From Mixta mediterraneensis (lineage in GTDB: Bacteria > Pseudomonadota > Gammaproteobacteria > Enterobacterales > Enterobacteriaceae): a stretch of 64,000 bases of DNA. Made by a program: the position numbers and the translations under genes. Position 1 is the stretch's first letter. Each line of letters opens with the position of its first letter. The stretch spans positions 186,001 through 250,000 of the forward strand of contig NZ_JACFXY010000002.1 in the NCBI RefSeq assembly GCF_014946725.1, given 5' to 3'. Positions 17,827-27,468 of the stretch are shown here, one piece after another. The notes under the pieces were generated by a model, which saw only the letters and a program-made list of their open reading frames with translations, ran no database searches and had not been told where the DNA came from.

Positions 17827-20786
17827 GATTTACATACGCTCCCGCTATCAATCCAGTATTGCGCATTGGCGTTGCCAGTGGCCGAGAGGGTATTTAATTT
17901 CAGGCTCAAATGGTCGAGCGGCACGCGTGTGCCGTCGTCAAGTTGCGCATCACTCAATATCAGGTTTTCCGGGCCTTGAGCATCCGCGCCTGCTTTGACC
18001 GCAAGCTTCACGCGCAACACGCTTTCACCAGCAACCTTACGGGCAAGCGCGGCGTCGTTCAGCGTCAGGCTATACAGCGGCGATGCTGGCCAGCGGTCAT
18101 TGTCCAGTTGGCGGAAACCAAGGCAGACATTGCCGCGAATGCGGAAACTGCTTTTGCGATCCAGCACAAAACTGTTGTCATCAAGGTCAATCTCGCTGTA
18201 ACAGAGATTTTCATCGCTCAGCGCCTGGTTTTCGTCGAGCATCCCAAGGTAGCGAATCGTTGAGTAAGGCTCAAAGTCACCCGCGCGGAACCAGAAGCTG
18301 CTGAGGCGTAAATCCAGTGCCAGCAGGCAGAGCATTGCGCCGACGGCGGCGGTGGATTTAGGGTTGTCAATGCGGCCATGTTTGTTAAAAGGATACCAGT
18401 CACTGGTATGATAGCCTTCCAGCGACAAAATGCGGCTGCCCGGCAACGGTTGCAGGTGACGCACCAGTGCCTGAATGCCAGGGAAACGTGATGGACGTCC
18501 GGTGAGCAGCAGCACATCGCACTGATAAAGTGAAACCACTTCACACATTGAACGCAGCGCGGGAATGATCGCCATGCGGTGCTGCATGAACTCTGCATGT
18601 AGCTGCGTCATGCTGACCACCAGCGGCACATCGAGCAGATCGAAGCGGCTGTTGCCGCCTAATTCACGCTGAATCTCACCATTTATAAACGCCAGTACCG
18701 CATCGCCAGGCCGCTGTCCCACCAGTTCACCGAACAACGCGTTAATCTCGGCGTGGCTCCCCAGCGGGTCCCAGTTTTCGTAGCGTTCCAAAACCGCCTG
18801 TGCCAGTGGAATGAACAGCTGCAACGTGGCTTGCTGGCGCAGCGTCGCTTGTCCATCCATGCGACTGTCATGGCCAAATAACTTCGTTATCAGCGGCTCT
18901 GCCAGCGTCAATCCAGCTTTTTGCAGGCTTTGCTGTAAGGCAGGTAAAACCCATAGCTGGATCACATCCAATAGAATGTCGTCGCCGGCCACTTTAAACC
19001 CTTCACGGAACAGCAGACGTGGGGTGATTTTGACATTATTGCCCTGGCCGTCATCAAGACGATATTGGGTTATCGCTAAATCAGTGGTGCCGCCGCCAAT
19101 GTCGATGGAGGCGATGCGCAGGCTTTTGCCCGGCCGCTCATCGGTTTCACGCGGGCAGTCCGGACGCGCCATGCTGCTGAAAAAATCCCCGGCGCGACCG
19201 GCGAAGTTGACCTGAGTTTCGTTAAACAGCCAAACCATTTGCCCACAAGTGGCTTCATCCCACTCCATTTGTACATCTGGCACAGGTTTGCGGCTTTGCG
19301 CCAGGCTTTGTGGCGAAAAGGCTTCGTCGGCGGGATGCCAGCCTTCAGCCTTCCACACCAGCGCAATGGCTTCCTGCATCCGGCGACGGAATATCTCACG
19401 TTCTGGTTTTGGCATCGCCGAAGGCAGCGTAAGAATGACGTGACGCAGTTGACGCGGCGCGTGGCTTTGCGGCATGCGTTGCCGCTGTGCGGCACTGTTC
19501 ATTTGCATCATTGCCTGTGCCAACAGCTCACACAGCATAAAAGTCATCAGAGAACTGCGACTGTAATGAGCAGAAAAAACCGGCAGGCGCTGATCAACAG
19601 GCAGCGTATGCAGCGGCTGGCCTTCATCATTAAGCAACAGCGTAAAAGGCGCAGCGCAGGCCAGCGGCTCGCCTTGACCATTCTGCTGATTGAAGCGCCA
19701 GCCTGGCTGATAGCGCGCTTCATCCCACAAGTAACGGCGCGGACTGGATAATCCGGTGCTGCCTTCCAGCCCGGCGCGTTGCAGCGCCATGCGGCTGGCT
19801 TCACGACCAACGCGGGTCAACGAGGGCCACATAAAGGCCGATTCACGTCCGCTTTCCAGCGAAAAGTTAGCTTTACCGAAACGCGCCTCGGCGAACTCCA
19901 GGCGGCTGTCGAATAGCTCGTTATAGACCCGATGTGGCTGCGTGAGATCGCGCAGTTGCAGCTCATAGGTCTGTTTCAGGCCGTTAGTCTCTTCGGGGTG
20001 ATCTTCCACCAGAATGCCACAGGTATGGGAATTACCGACGTCGAGAATGATGTCGACATTCACCGCCGGGGTTTGCAGCGTGGTGGCCTGAATATGAATA
20101 TCAGTGAGATTCAGCTGCTCACCGAGCACTTCCAACAGATTAAGATAGTGCGCCTGATATTCAAATTCGCGCAGCGCCTGGTTAATTGCCTGTTCGCGGC
20201 GATCCTGAACACGCTCGGTAAACGCTTCACGCAGCCAGCCATCAACCCAGGTATGATCGAGAAATTCACCCAGCTCATAGTTGTGCCACGCCAGCGCAAA
20301 GGTTACGCCGTTTTGCGCGTCAGCGGGGGACAGGCCAAGTTGTTCGCCACCTTCTTCCTCTGCCACGCAGCGGGTGTCAAACGCCAGGCTCACGCGATGG
20401 GTATTGCCTGCCGCGTCAGGGGTATCCAGCGCCACCAGGCGCATGCGCGCCCAGTTTTCTGGCCCGCCAATAAAGCGGCGTCCGCTGGCACAACGCAGTA
20501 TTGGCAACGGCAACCAGCAGGCAGACAGCAGTGCCAGCGAATCGGCCAGCGCAATGTCAGATTCAGGACGCACGACCTCCGGGGCGCCTCCGTCTTTGGG
20601 ATAGAGCCGGAATTTGCCGCTGTTACCGTCCAGATTAAGGCGCAGCAGTGGACCGTTTGCCGTCTGGCGCACAAACTGGCGGCGCGCCTGGGTTGCCGAA
20701 AATTGCAGACCAAAGTCAAGGAACTGTACGCCGCTGTCTTGAATCAGCGTGATTTTTTGTTTGTCATCGATCAGGGGAGCCAGCAT
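17823..20786 (-). CDS. srfB: Putative virulence factor SrfB, actin/Hsp70-fold ATPase-like
   Basis: This large protein (987 residues) contains two motifs of the actin/Hsp70 nucleotide-binding fold: DIILDVGNSHTCGILVE near residues 245-261 (phosphate 1) and IASIDIGGGTTDLAITQ near 556-572 (phosphate 2). A third segment, DVLLLTGRPSRFPGIQALV near 760, resembles the adenosine motif. This supports ATP binding; the SrfB role itself is unknown. It overlaps srfC by four bases and lies two bases downstream of srfA, so the three form one operon. Confidence 0.87.
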   Translation of the reverse strand: MLAPLIDDKQKITLIQDSGVQFLDFGLQFSATQARRQFVRQTANGPLLRLNLDGNSGKFRLYPKDGGAPEVVRPESDIALADSLALLSACWLPLPILRCASGRRFIGGPENWARMRLVALDTPDAAGNTHRVSLAFDTRCVAEEEGGEQLGLSPADAQNGVTFALAWHNYELGEFLDHTWVDGWLREAFTERVQDRREQAINQALREFEYQAHYLNLLEVLGEQLNLTDIHIQATTLQTPAVNVDIILDVGNSHTCGILVEDHPEETNGLKQTYELQLRDLTQPHRVYNELFDSRLEFAEARFGKANFSLESGRESAFMWPSLTRVGREASRMALQRAGLEGSTGLSSPRRYLWDEARYQPGWRFNQQNGQGEPLACAAPFTLLLNDEGQPLHTLPVDQRLPVFSAHYSRSSLMTFMLCELLAQAMMQMNSAAQRQRMPQSHAPRQLRHVILTLPSAMPKPEREIFRRRMQEAIALVWKAEGWHPADEAFSPQSLAQSRKPVPDVQMEWDEATCGQMVWLFNETQVNFAGRAGDFFSSMARPDCPRETDERPGKSLRIASIDIGGGTTDLAITQYRLDDGQGNNVKITPRLLFREGFKVAGDDILLDVIQLWVLPALQQSLQKAGLTLAEPLITKLFGHDSRMDGQATLRQQATLQLFIPLAQAVLERYENWDPLGSHAEINALFGELVGQRPGDAVLAFINGEIQRELGGNSRFDLLDVPLVVSMTQLHAEFMQHRMAIIPALRSMCEVVSLYQCDVLLLTGRPSRFPGIQALVRHLQPLPGSRILSLEGYHTSDWYPFNKHGRIDNPKSTAAVGAMLCLLALDLRLSSFWFRAGDFEPYSTIRYLGMLDENQALSDENLCYSEIDLDDNSFVLDRKSSFRIRGNVCLGFRQLDNDRWPASPLYSLTLNDAALARKVAGESVLRVKLAVKAGADAQGPENLILSDAQLDDGTRVPLDHLSLKLNTLSATGNANAQYWIDSGSVCKS

Positions 20787-20788
20787 GG

Positions 20789-22069
20789 TTATTTATTCTC
20801 ACGCTTAATCGTCATTGGAAAGGCTTTGTCACCACTGAACCGGGCTTCGCATACCGCTGCCTCCAGGCCGGGTTTACATATCAATCGCGGCATACGATAG
20901 CGCGAGCCGTCACTGCACTTAGCGGTATAACGGCTGCGGATCACCATTTGTCCGCTGCTGACCATCGCGGCACTGACCTCGTCCGCTTCACAGCGCACAT
21001 TATTGCCTAACGTAACGATGGCGCTGCCTTTACCGTTATTGAAGGCATAATGCAACACGGGGGAAGCGCCACCCGGCAGGGAATTTTGCATAACTACGCG
21101 CCAGCTGCCATCAACCACTTTTACCGCGCCGGTTCGTACATCATCGCTGCTTATCACCAGTTCGCTGCTTTGGGTAGATACCGTCGGGACAGGTGGCGTA
21201 ATCACACTAGCGAGGGTAGCTGACGGCGCAACTGATACAGCAGCGGCTACTGTTGCTGTTTTTTGTGGCAGCGTAGCGGCCAGTTTTTCTGCTGAAGCGA
21301 CGATCGGCGGAGATTTGATCGGCGATTGTGTCACAGACGTAGCCGGTGTGACGGGCGCAGGCGAGGGCGAGGTATGCAGTAAAACAGCCGTGACAATAGC
21401 TGCAGCCACTGCAACGGGTAGGATCACGTACCCTGGACGGAAGGTTGAACGACGCGAGATGGCTTGTTCAACGCGAACGGGTTCAGCGATAACCGGCTCG
21501 GCGGCAATCTGTTCAACGGGCACAGGTTCGCTCTTAATCACCGGTTCTGACGACGGTTCAACCCGTATTTTTGGTAACGACGCTTCAATGCTGTCGCGCA
21601 GGCAGGAAAGGGCATCTTCGCGGCTACGTGCCTGTGCGTTGACAAAGCCCCAAAAGGTAATGACCGGTTTGCCATCCACCAGGTAAACATATTGCTGATC
21701 AGGAAATTGCACGGTTTTGCTCAGCAAGGCACCAAACAAGCGCATCGCCGGATTCTCAGCTTCGCGCGCGCGTGCGCTCAGATCGTTCATATCCTGTTGA
21801 TAAACGGTAAGCTGTTGCAGCGCCTGACGACGTTCGTGCTCACTGGCACCCAGCCAGGATTTTACCTTGCCGGAAAAGGGCGAATACCAGTCAAGGCGGT
21901 CACCACGCTCGTTGGCCTGTGGAATGGCAAGGCAGTTTGCCAGTGCGTTTTGGCGGCGCAGCCGCAGGGTTTCGCGAATTTGCAGGGCAGAGGCATAGAC
22001 CGGTTGGCCGTTTTCACCTAAAGCCAGCACCGCGTCGAGATTACCGCTACGCAGAAAAGTTTTTGCCAC
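20789..22069 (-). CDS. srfA: Putative virulence factor SrfA, single-pass membrane protein
   Basis: The 426-residue product starts with GTG at 22069 (MAKTFLRSGNLDAVL) after AAGGGCCCAACAG. An N-terminal cytoplasmic region of about 210 residues is followed by one hydrophobic helix, YVILPVAVAAAIVTAVLL, then a Thr/Pro/Val-rich linker and a C-terminal domain of about 110 residues with three Cys, likely periplasmic. This single-pass layout fits a scaffold for SrfB and SrfC, which is inference. It is the first gene of the operon; the 160 bases upstream must carry the promoter. Confidence 0.82.
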   Translation of the reverse strand: MAKTFLRSGNLDAVLALGENGQPVYASALQIRETLRLRRQNALANCLAIPQANERGDRLDWYSPFSGKVKSWLGASEHERRQALQQLTVYQQDMNDLSARAREAENPAMRLFGALLSKTVQFPDQQYVYLVDGKPVITFWGFVNAQARSREDALSCLRDSIEASLPKIRVEPSSEPVIKSEPVPVEQIAAEPVIAEPVRVEQAISRRSTFRPGYVILPVAVAAAIVTAVLLHTSPSPAPVTPATSVTQSPIKSPPIVASAEKLAATLPQKTATVAAAVSVAPSATLASVITPPVPTVSTQSSELVISSDDVRTGAVKVVDGSWRVVMQNSLPGGASPVLHYAFNNGKGSAIVTLGNNVRCEADEVSAAMVSSGQMVIRSRYTAKCSDGSRYRMPRLICKPGLEAAVCEARFSGDKAFPMTIKRENK

Positions 22070-22229
22070 CTGTTGGGCCCTTATCGGTCGTTGTCTGAGG
22101 CAGAAAATCGTGAGTTATCGGCTATTACGGTAATTTTACGTGGAACAAGGGCCAGTCAAACGGTGGAAAAAGGGGATAAATGGGTGGGTTTTTCGCGCGC
22201 TGCCGTAAAAACAGCAGCGCGTAAAGCGG

Positions 22230-23405
22230 TCAGGCTGACTTTCTTACCAGCAGCAGATGAACGATCAGGCCTCCCACTAATCCCCAGAAGGCAGAACCGA
22301 TGCCGAGCAGCGCTACGCCCGACGCGGTGATCAGGAAGGTGATAAGTGCGCTGTCACGCTCAGCAGGATGCGCCAGGGCGCGTTGCAGACTGCCTCCGAG
22401 CGTTGCCAGCAGCGCAAGACCAGCCAGTGCCTGAATCAACACCGCTGGCAGGGCGCTAAACAATACGCCAATCAGTGCGCCGGAGAAGCCCGCGATAAGA
22501 TAGAACACGCCCGCAATGGCAGACGCTACCCAGCGGCGGCGCGGATCGGGGTCCACATCTTCGCCCATGCAAATCGCTGCGGTAATCGCGGCGACGCAGA
22601 CAGAAAAACCGCCAAACGGCGACAATACCAAAGCGATCAAACCGGTCCAGCTCATCAACGATGACACGGACGGTGCATAGCCATGCGCCTGCAACGTAGC
22701 GATGCCAGGCGCATTTTGCGAAGCCATCGTCACCAGAAAATAGGGTAAGCCGATGCCGATCAAAGTCGTTAAGGTAAAGTGCGGCATTACCGCGTCCGGC
22801 AAAGTAAAGCCAACGGGATGCGGCGGAAAATGGATCGCACCCTGGGCCATCGCGACAGCCACGCCGGCGATCAATGTCACCAGAATGGCATAGCGCGCCA
22901 GCCAGCGGCGGGCCAGCAGCCAGGCAAGACACATACTGCCGCACAGCGTGAAATTGCTTTGTAGATCGGCAAACGTTTGCAGACCAAAACGCAATAAAAT
23001 ACCGGCCAGCATCGCCGCCGCTAACGAGGACGGAATAGAGTTCATCAGCCTGGCGAACAAACCGGTTATGCCGCTTAGCACGATTAACGCGTTAGTAAAA
23101 ACAAAAACGCCCACCGCTTCGTTGATGGAAATGCTGTGAAAGCTGGTGGCGAGCAGTGCAGCGCCGGGCGTTGACCAGGCGGCAAGAATGGGCATGCGGT
23201 AGAACAGGGAAAGCCCAAGCGATCCTATGCCCATCGCAATGCCGATCATCGACAGCCAGCCACCACCCTGGACGGGGCTGGCTCCCGCCGCTTGCGCGAC
23301 CTGATAAATAATCGCGCCGGTGCTGCTGTAACCTACCAGCACAGCGACAAAACCGGAGACCAGCATCGGTAAGGTAAAGCGAGGGCAAGGAATAGCGATG
23401 AGCAT
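22230..23405 (-). CDS. ydcO: BenE-family inner-membrane transporter YdcO
   Basis: The start at 23405 gives 391 residues, the length of E. coli YdcO, with MLIAIPCPRFTLPMLVSGFVAVLVGYS as the first helix. Conserved BenE blocks include MPILAAWSTPGAALL, LFLVTMASQNAPGIATL-like PYFLVTMASQNAPG, SPFGGFSVCVAAITAAICMGEDVDPDP and IGSAFWGLVGGL. BenE proteins are proposed benzoate symporters; the YdcO substrate is unproven. It is divergent from the sutR-like gene, as in E. coli, with a double palindromic operator between. Confidence 0.9.
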   Translation of the reverse strand: MLIAIPCPRFTLPMLVSGFVAVLVGYSSTGAIIYQVAQAAGASPVQGGGWLSMIGIAMGIGSLGLSLFYRMPILAAWSTPGAALLATSFHSISINEAVGVFVFTNALIVLSGITGLFARLMNSIPSSLAAAMLAGILLRFGLQTFADLQSNFTLCGSMCLAWLLARRWLARYAILVTLIAGVAVAMAQGAIHFPPHPVGFTLPDAVMPHFTLTTLIGIGLPYFLVTMASQNAPGIATLQAHGYAPSVSSLMSWTGLIALVLSPFGGFSVCVAAITAAICMGEDVDPDPRRRWVASAIAGVFYLIAGFSGALIGVLFSALPAVLIQALAGLALLATLGGSLQRALAHPAERDSALITFLITASGVALLGIGSAFWGLVGGLIVHLLLVRKSA

Positions 23406-23418
23406 GTTAAATATCCCG

Positions 23419-23465
23419 TTGTGCGTTATAGCGCACATGGTCGCATGATGCGCTATAACGCACAA
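23419..23465. promoter_or_regulatory. Double palindromic operator between ydcO and sutR
   Basis: TTGTGCGTTATAGCGCA (23419-23435) and its exact reverse complement (23449-23465) are separated by 13 bases. Each arm also contains a near-palindrome TGCGyTATArCGCA, giving two operator-like sites with centres 30 bases apart. The location fits autoregulation by the adjacent XRE-cupin protein. Confidence 0.85.
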
Positions 23466-23499
23466 GTGATACACTGCTAGTCAGCAAGCAGGAGGAACT

Positions 23500-24045
23500 A
23501 TGGAATATCTGCACCACCATCTTAGTGAAGCGTTGAAGCAACTCAGACAGGCCAACGGCTGGAGCCTGACGTTAGCCGCGCAACGTACCGGCGTAAGCAA
23601 AGCGATGCTGGGCCAAATCGAGCGCGGCGAATCCAGCCCAACAGTGGCGACATTATGGAAAATCGCGACTGGCTTTAATGTTCCTTTCTCGTTTTTTATC
23701 CATGACGGTAGGTTGCAGCCTGGCGAAACGGTGGCATTTAACCAACCGAATGCGCAGATGAGTGTGCGTCCACTGTTGCCCTATGACGCGAAACTGCGCT
23801 TCGATTTTTTAGCTGTCGAATTAGCACCCGGCGCGCAAAGTGATTCATCAGCACATGAAGCGGGCGTTATAGAGCAAGTGGTTGTGCTGGAGGGAGAGTT
23901 ATTACTGAGTCTGGACGGGATCTGGCGGCGACTGCAGGTCGGCGAAGCCATACAGTTTGCCGCCGACGTCGCGCACAGCTACCACAATCCGTTAAAAACG
24001 CCCTTGCGTTTCCATAGCCTGATCCATTATCTGGCGCGTACCTGA
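23500..24045 (+). CDS. sutR: XRE-cupin transcriptional regulator SutR (YdcN)
   Basis: The 181-residue protein matches E. coli YdcN/SutR (178 residues), reported as a regulator of sulfur-use genes. An N-terminal helix-turn-helix (LTLAAQRTGVSKAMLGQIERGESSPTVATLWKIATG, residues 24-59) is followed by a cupin fold with GVIEQVVVLEGELLLSLDG and VGEAIQFAADVAHSYHN. A GGAGGA ribosome site precedes the ATG. It is divergent from ydcO, the usual partner. Confidence 0.92.
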   Translation: MEYLHHHLSEALKQLRQANGWSLTLAAQRTGVSKAMLGQIERGESSPTVATLWKIATGFNVPFSFFIHDGRLQPGETVAFNQPNAQMSVRPLLPYDAKLRFDFLAVELAPGAQSDSSAHEAGVIEQVVVLEGELLLSLDGIWRRLQVGEAIQFAADVAHSYHNPLKTPLRFHSLIHYLART

Positions 24046-24127
24046 CATTACAATTTGATACGAAGGTAAACTACACAGTCTGCCTTCCTGTTTGTAGAGT
24101 AACGCCTTCGTGGTAAGGAGCAGGCTA

Positions 24128-24553
24128 ATGAGCGATTTGAACGCATCCGCAGCAGAATTACGCAGTGTGATTGGCAGGCTGGGTCGTCGTTTGCGTGAAT
24201 CCGCTCCGTCGGGAGATCTGACCTGGTCGCAGGTTTCAGTACTCGGCTATCTGGTGCGTGACGGCGCGATGACCATTACCGAACTGGCGCGATCAGAAGG
24301 CGTTCGAACGCAGTCGATGGGCGCAACCGTCGCCCGTTTGCAGGATGCCGGCATGGTGCAGGGAAAACCAGACGCCCATGACGGGCGTAAGACACGCTAC
24401 ACGGCCACGCAAGCCTGTTTAGATTTAATTAGCGCCAATCGGGCACGTCGTGATGACTGGCTGGTGCAAACTATCGACACGCAATTTTCCTGCGATGAAC
24501 AACAGCAATTGCTCAACGCTATTCCTTTACTACAACGTCTCGCTGACGACTAA
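24128..24553 (+). CDS. MarR family transcriptional regulator
   Basis: The 141-residue product has a MarR winged helix: WSQVSVLGYLVRDGAMTITELARSEGVRTQSMGATVARLQDAGMV and the wing GKPDAHDGRKTRYTAT. I chose the ATG at 24128 after TAAGGAGCAGG over an in-frame GTG at 24110. It precedes the isochorismatase-like gene by 17 bases, so it probably controls that hydrolase and itself. Confidence 0.88.
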   Translation: MSDLNASAAELRSVIGRLGRRLRESAPSGDLTWSQVSVLGYLVRDGAMTITELARSEGVRTQSMGATVARLQDAGMVQGKPDAHDGRKTRYTATQACLDLISANRARRDDWLVQTIDTQFSCDEQQQLLNAIPLLQRLADD

Positions 24554-24570
24554 TCCTGAGAGGACTCAAC

Positions 24571-25128
24571 ATGGCTGTAACCACCCTTGATGCAAACACC
24601 GCGCTGCTTATTATCGATCTGCAGCAGGGTATTGTCGCATTACCGGTTGTGCATAAACCGCAACCGGTAATCACGTTGTGCGCACAGCTTAAAGACGCGT
24701 TTCATGCCAAAGGCTTACCGGTAGTATTGGTAAATGTGGCGGGAGGGGCGCCAGGCCGTAATGAACAGGCGCGTCACAGTGGTGAACTGCCTGCTGACTG
24801 GGCAACGCTGGTAGCAGAAATGACGCCACAGCAAGAGGATATCACGATTACCAAACATAGCTGGGGTGCGTTTAATAACACGCCGTTGCACGACGAGCTA
24901 CAAAAGCGCGGCATTACGCAAGTGGTGATTTGCGGTATTGCAACCAGTATTGGTGTGGAATCCACGGCGCGTCAGGCTTATGAGTTAGGTTACAACGTCA
25001 CGCTGGCGACTGACGCTATGACCGATTTGAATAGTGATACGCATAACAATAGCGTAAAACTGATTTTCCCCCGCCTGGGTGAAACGGGTAGCACCGAAGC
25101 GATCGTAGCGCTGGTAAAGGGTCTGTAA
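24571..25128 (+). CDS. Isochorismatase-superfamily hydrolase lacking the usual Cys
   Basis: The 185-residue protein has the superfamily fold markers: LLIIDLQQGI with the catalytic Asp near residue 15, ITITKHSWGAFNNTPL with the Lys near 91, and the helix VVICGIATSIGVESTARQAYELGY. In cysteine hydrolases such as nicotinamidase the position before VxxTA is a Cys nucleophile; here it is Gly (SIGVEST), as in the branch that includes isochorismatases such as PhzD. The reaction is therefore probably not amide hydrolysis. It follows a MarR gene on the same strand. No siderophore or phenazine genes are nearby, so the substrate is open. Confidence 0.8.
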   Translation: MAVTTLDANTALLIIDLQQGIVALPVVHKPQPVITLCAQLKDAFHAKGLPVVLVNVAGGAPGRNEQARHSGELPADWATLVAEMTPQQEDITITKHSWGAFNNTPLHDELQKRGITQVVICGIATSIGVESTARQAYELGYNVTLATDAMTDLNSDTHNNSVKLIFPRLGETGSTEAIVALVKGL

Positions 25129-25175
25129 TGTAAGCGTTGTTCGGATTGAGACACAGAAAAAAGCGCGGTAGCCGC

Positions 25176-25206
25176 AATAAACGTCTCTGTTTCAGAGCGT
25201 TTTATT
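25176..25206 (+). terminator. Hairpin after the hydrolase gene, possible terminator
   Basis: AATAAACGTCTCTG and CAGAGCGTTTTATT pair with a one-base offset around TTT. It lies 48 bases past the stop, with only weak T-richness. Confidence 0.4.
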
Positions 25207-25380
25207 GGGCACGCAGGTAACACAATAACCTGCTACCGCGATGCTGACGGGTAAAGCACGCAAGCCAAACGTCCTTTTTGTCACCTGCTACGCAGAAGGG
25301 GGGCTGATACCCTGGACGTGAACAAAGTAACCAGCCAGTACTGGAACGCGCCTCGCCTCAGCCTTTACCGCGAGACACGT

Positions 25381-27258
25381 TTACTGAAACGCGTAACTTA
25401 CATTCAGGCCAACGCTGTAATTGCGGCCCGGCGCAGGTTCAAAATAGCGTCCGTTGCTTTCGTTCACGATGACCGAACCGACGTAATCGCGGTCAAACAG
25501 GTTATCGACGCGGCCAAACAAATCCAGCGTCCAGTTTTGCACCAGCCATTTATAACCGCTATTCAATGCGGTGAGCGTGTAAGACGGAGCCTTCACATCA
25601 TTCTCATCATCGGCGGCAATATTGCTCATATAACGCATCTCGGCACCTGCATAGAAGCCTTGTTCCGGCGCATACTCCAGCCCGGCATACGCCATATTGC
25701 GTGCGATGCCCGGAATGCGATTGCCATCACAGCTGTCATCGCCACAAGCATTGGTCCGATAGCGCGCATCAAGCAACGTATAAGCCATTTTTAAATGCCA
25801 GTCGTAAGCGAATTGCTGATCCAGCCCTAACTCCAGCCCACGACGACGCGTCTCTCCGGCATTTTTATACGTGGTGCGTCCGCCGCTACTGGTATCAGCC
25901 ACGATTTCATCCTGCGTATCGGTCTGGAAAACCGACGCGGTGATCAAACCATTGCCAATGCGTTTTTTGGTGCCCAACTCAATGGTGTCGCTGGTGGCGG
26001 GTTTCAGGCGCAGGTTCAAACCCGATTGATCATCTGAGCGATAAGATAGCTCATTGATGGTTGGCGTTTCAAAACCGCGACCGGCGGAAAGATAGGCATT
26101 CCAGCTATTGTCGAACGCATATTTCAGTGAGGCCGCTGGCAGCCATTTATGGTAGCGCGTATCGCCGCTGTCATCGCCATTGCCGGCGGTAATGTAATGA
26201 TCGTTAGAATCGAAATTGACGGTACTGAAACGCACGACCGCATCCAGCGACAGCTTATTGGTGAGTTGCCAGGAGGTTTGCAGATACGGATCGAGATTCC
26301 ACATCAAATTGCGCTCATTGCGACGCAAATTGCCCTTCGTACCGTAATCATACCCCCCGTTGCTGACGGTGAAATTTTCAAAGCCTTTACGGTATTCGGT
26401 CATGGTTTCATAGTCGAGGCCGCCGGTCAGCGTCACCGGAATTGAGAACAGCGCATCGCGGTGCGTCCAGCGCGTATCAATACCCTGATAATGACGCGTC
26501 AGCGAAATGACTCCGCCAGGATGTGACGCACTGCTTTGTACGCTGGCTGGAATTGACTGGTACTGCGTGGTTTCACGTATGCCTGCATACATCATCACGC
26601 TGAGATCATCGTTCTCGCCCATCTGACGCTGATAGTGCAGGCCGCCCTGGGTCTGATCAACGGTTTTGCGCGTGTTATAGAGCGACACATTGCTCACGAC
26701 CTGACGCGGGTTAGCGCGCCACTGATCCGCTGTTAAACCGCCCGGATCCTGCGCATCAATATGGACACTGTTAAACAGCAGCGTCAGCGTGCTGACGTCA
26801 TCCAGCCGCACACCCAGTTTGGCGTTACCCAGATTCTTCTGTGCGGCGCTGTGATCGCGATAGCCATGCGTGGTAAAGCGGGAGGCCGACACGGTGTAAT
26901 TGACGTCGCCAACGTGGGTCCCGTCGCCCGTTGCACCGCTAACTTTAACGCTGTTGCGCCAGCTACCGTAGCTGCCGTACCAGGTCCCGGCTTCAACGGT
27001 GGTGGGCTGCTGACCGGTTTGGGTATTGACGTTGATCACCCCACCTGACGCGTTGCCGTACAGCGCCGAAAACGGCCCGCGTAGCACTTCGACATGATCG
27101 ATCGAGCCAATGTCGATATTCGAGGTTTGCCCCTGTCCATCGGGCATGGTAGCGGGAATGCCATCGACATAAATACGCAAACCGCGCACGCCATAGGTGG
27201 AGCGCGAACCAAAACCACGCACCGACAGTTGTAAATCTTGCGCATAGTTTTGCCTGTT
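25381..27258 (-). pseudogene. pqqU: TonB-dependent receptor PqqU (YncD), 3' part only
   Basis: The reading frame encodes the plug remainder and the whole beta-barrel of a YncD/PqqU-type outer-membrane receptor (about 625 residues), ending with Phe-Gln. Matches to E. coli YncD include IYVDGIPATMPDGQGQTSNID, VEVLRGPFSALYGNASGGV, GNGDDSGD and FGRVDNLFDRDYVGSVIVN. Translation can be followed upstream through NRQNYAQDLQLSVRGFG to 27258; the next codon is TAG and similarity ends. The signal peptide and TonB box are missing, replaced by the integrase end of a prophage. PqqU is reported in E. coli to import pyrroloquinoline quinone and to serve as a phage receptor, so this strain should lack both functions. 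Confidence 0.93.
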
Positions 27259-27468
27259 CTATCCATAATTTTGCCGGCTCTGTCTTGCATGTATCCATGG
27301 GTATTTTTATGTATTCATATGGCTATTAATGTATTTAAGTCATTGAAATTAAAATGGATAATATGGACCGTCTGTATTCTTTGTTATTTTCGTGTCCTTT
27401 GGCGTATTTCTTTGTCCAACGATGATCAAGTACAATATGAGTACCAATAAAATAAGTTGAGTACATAG

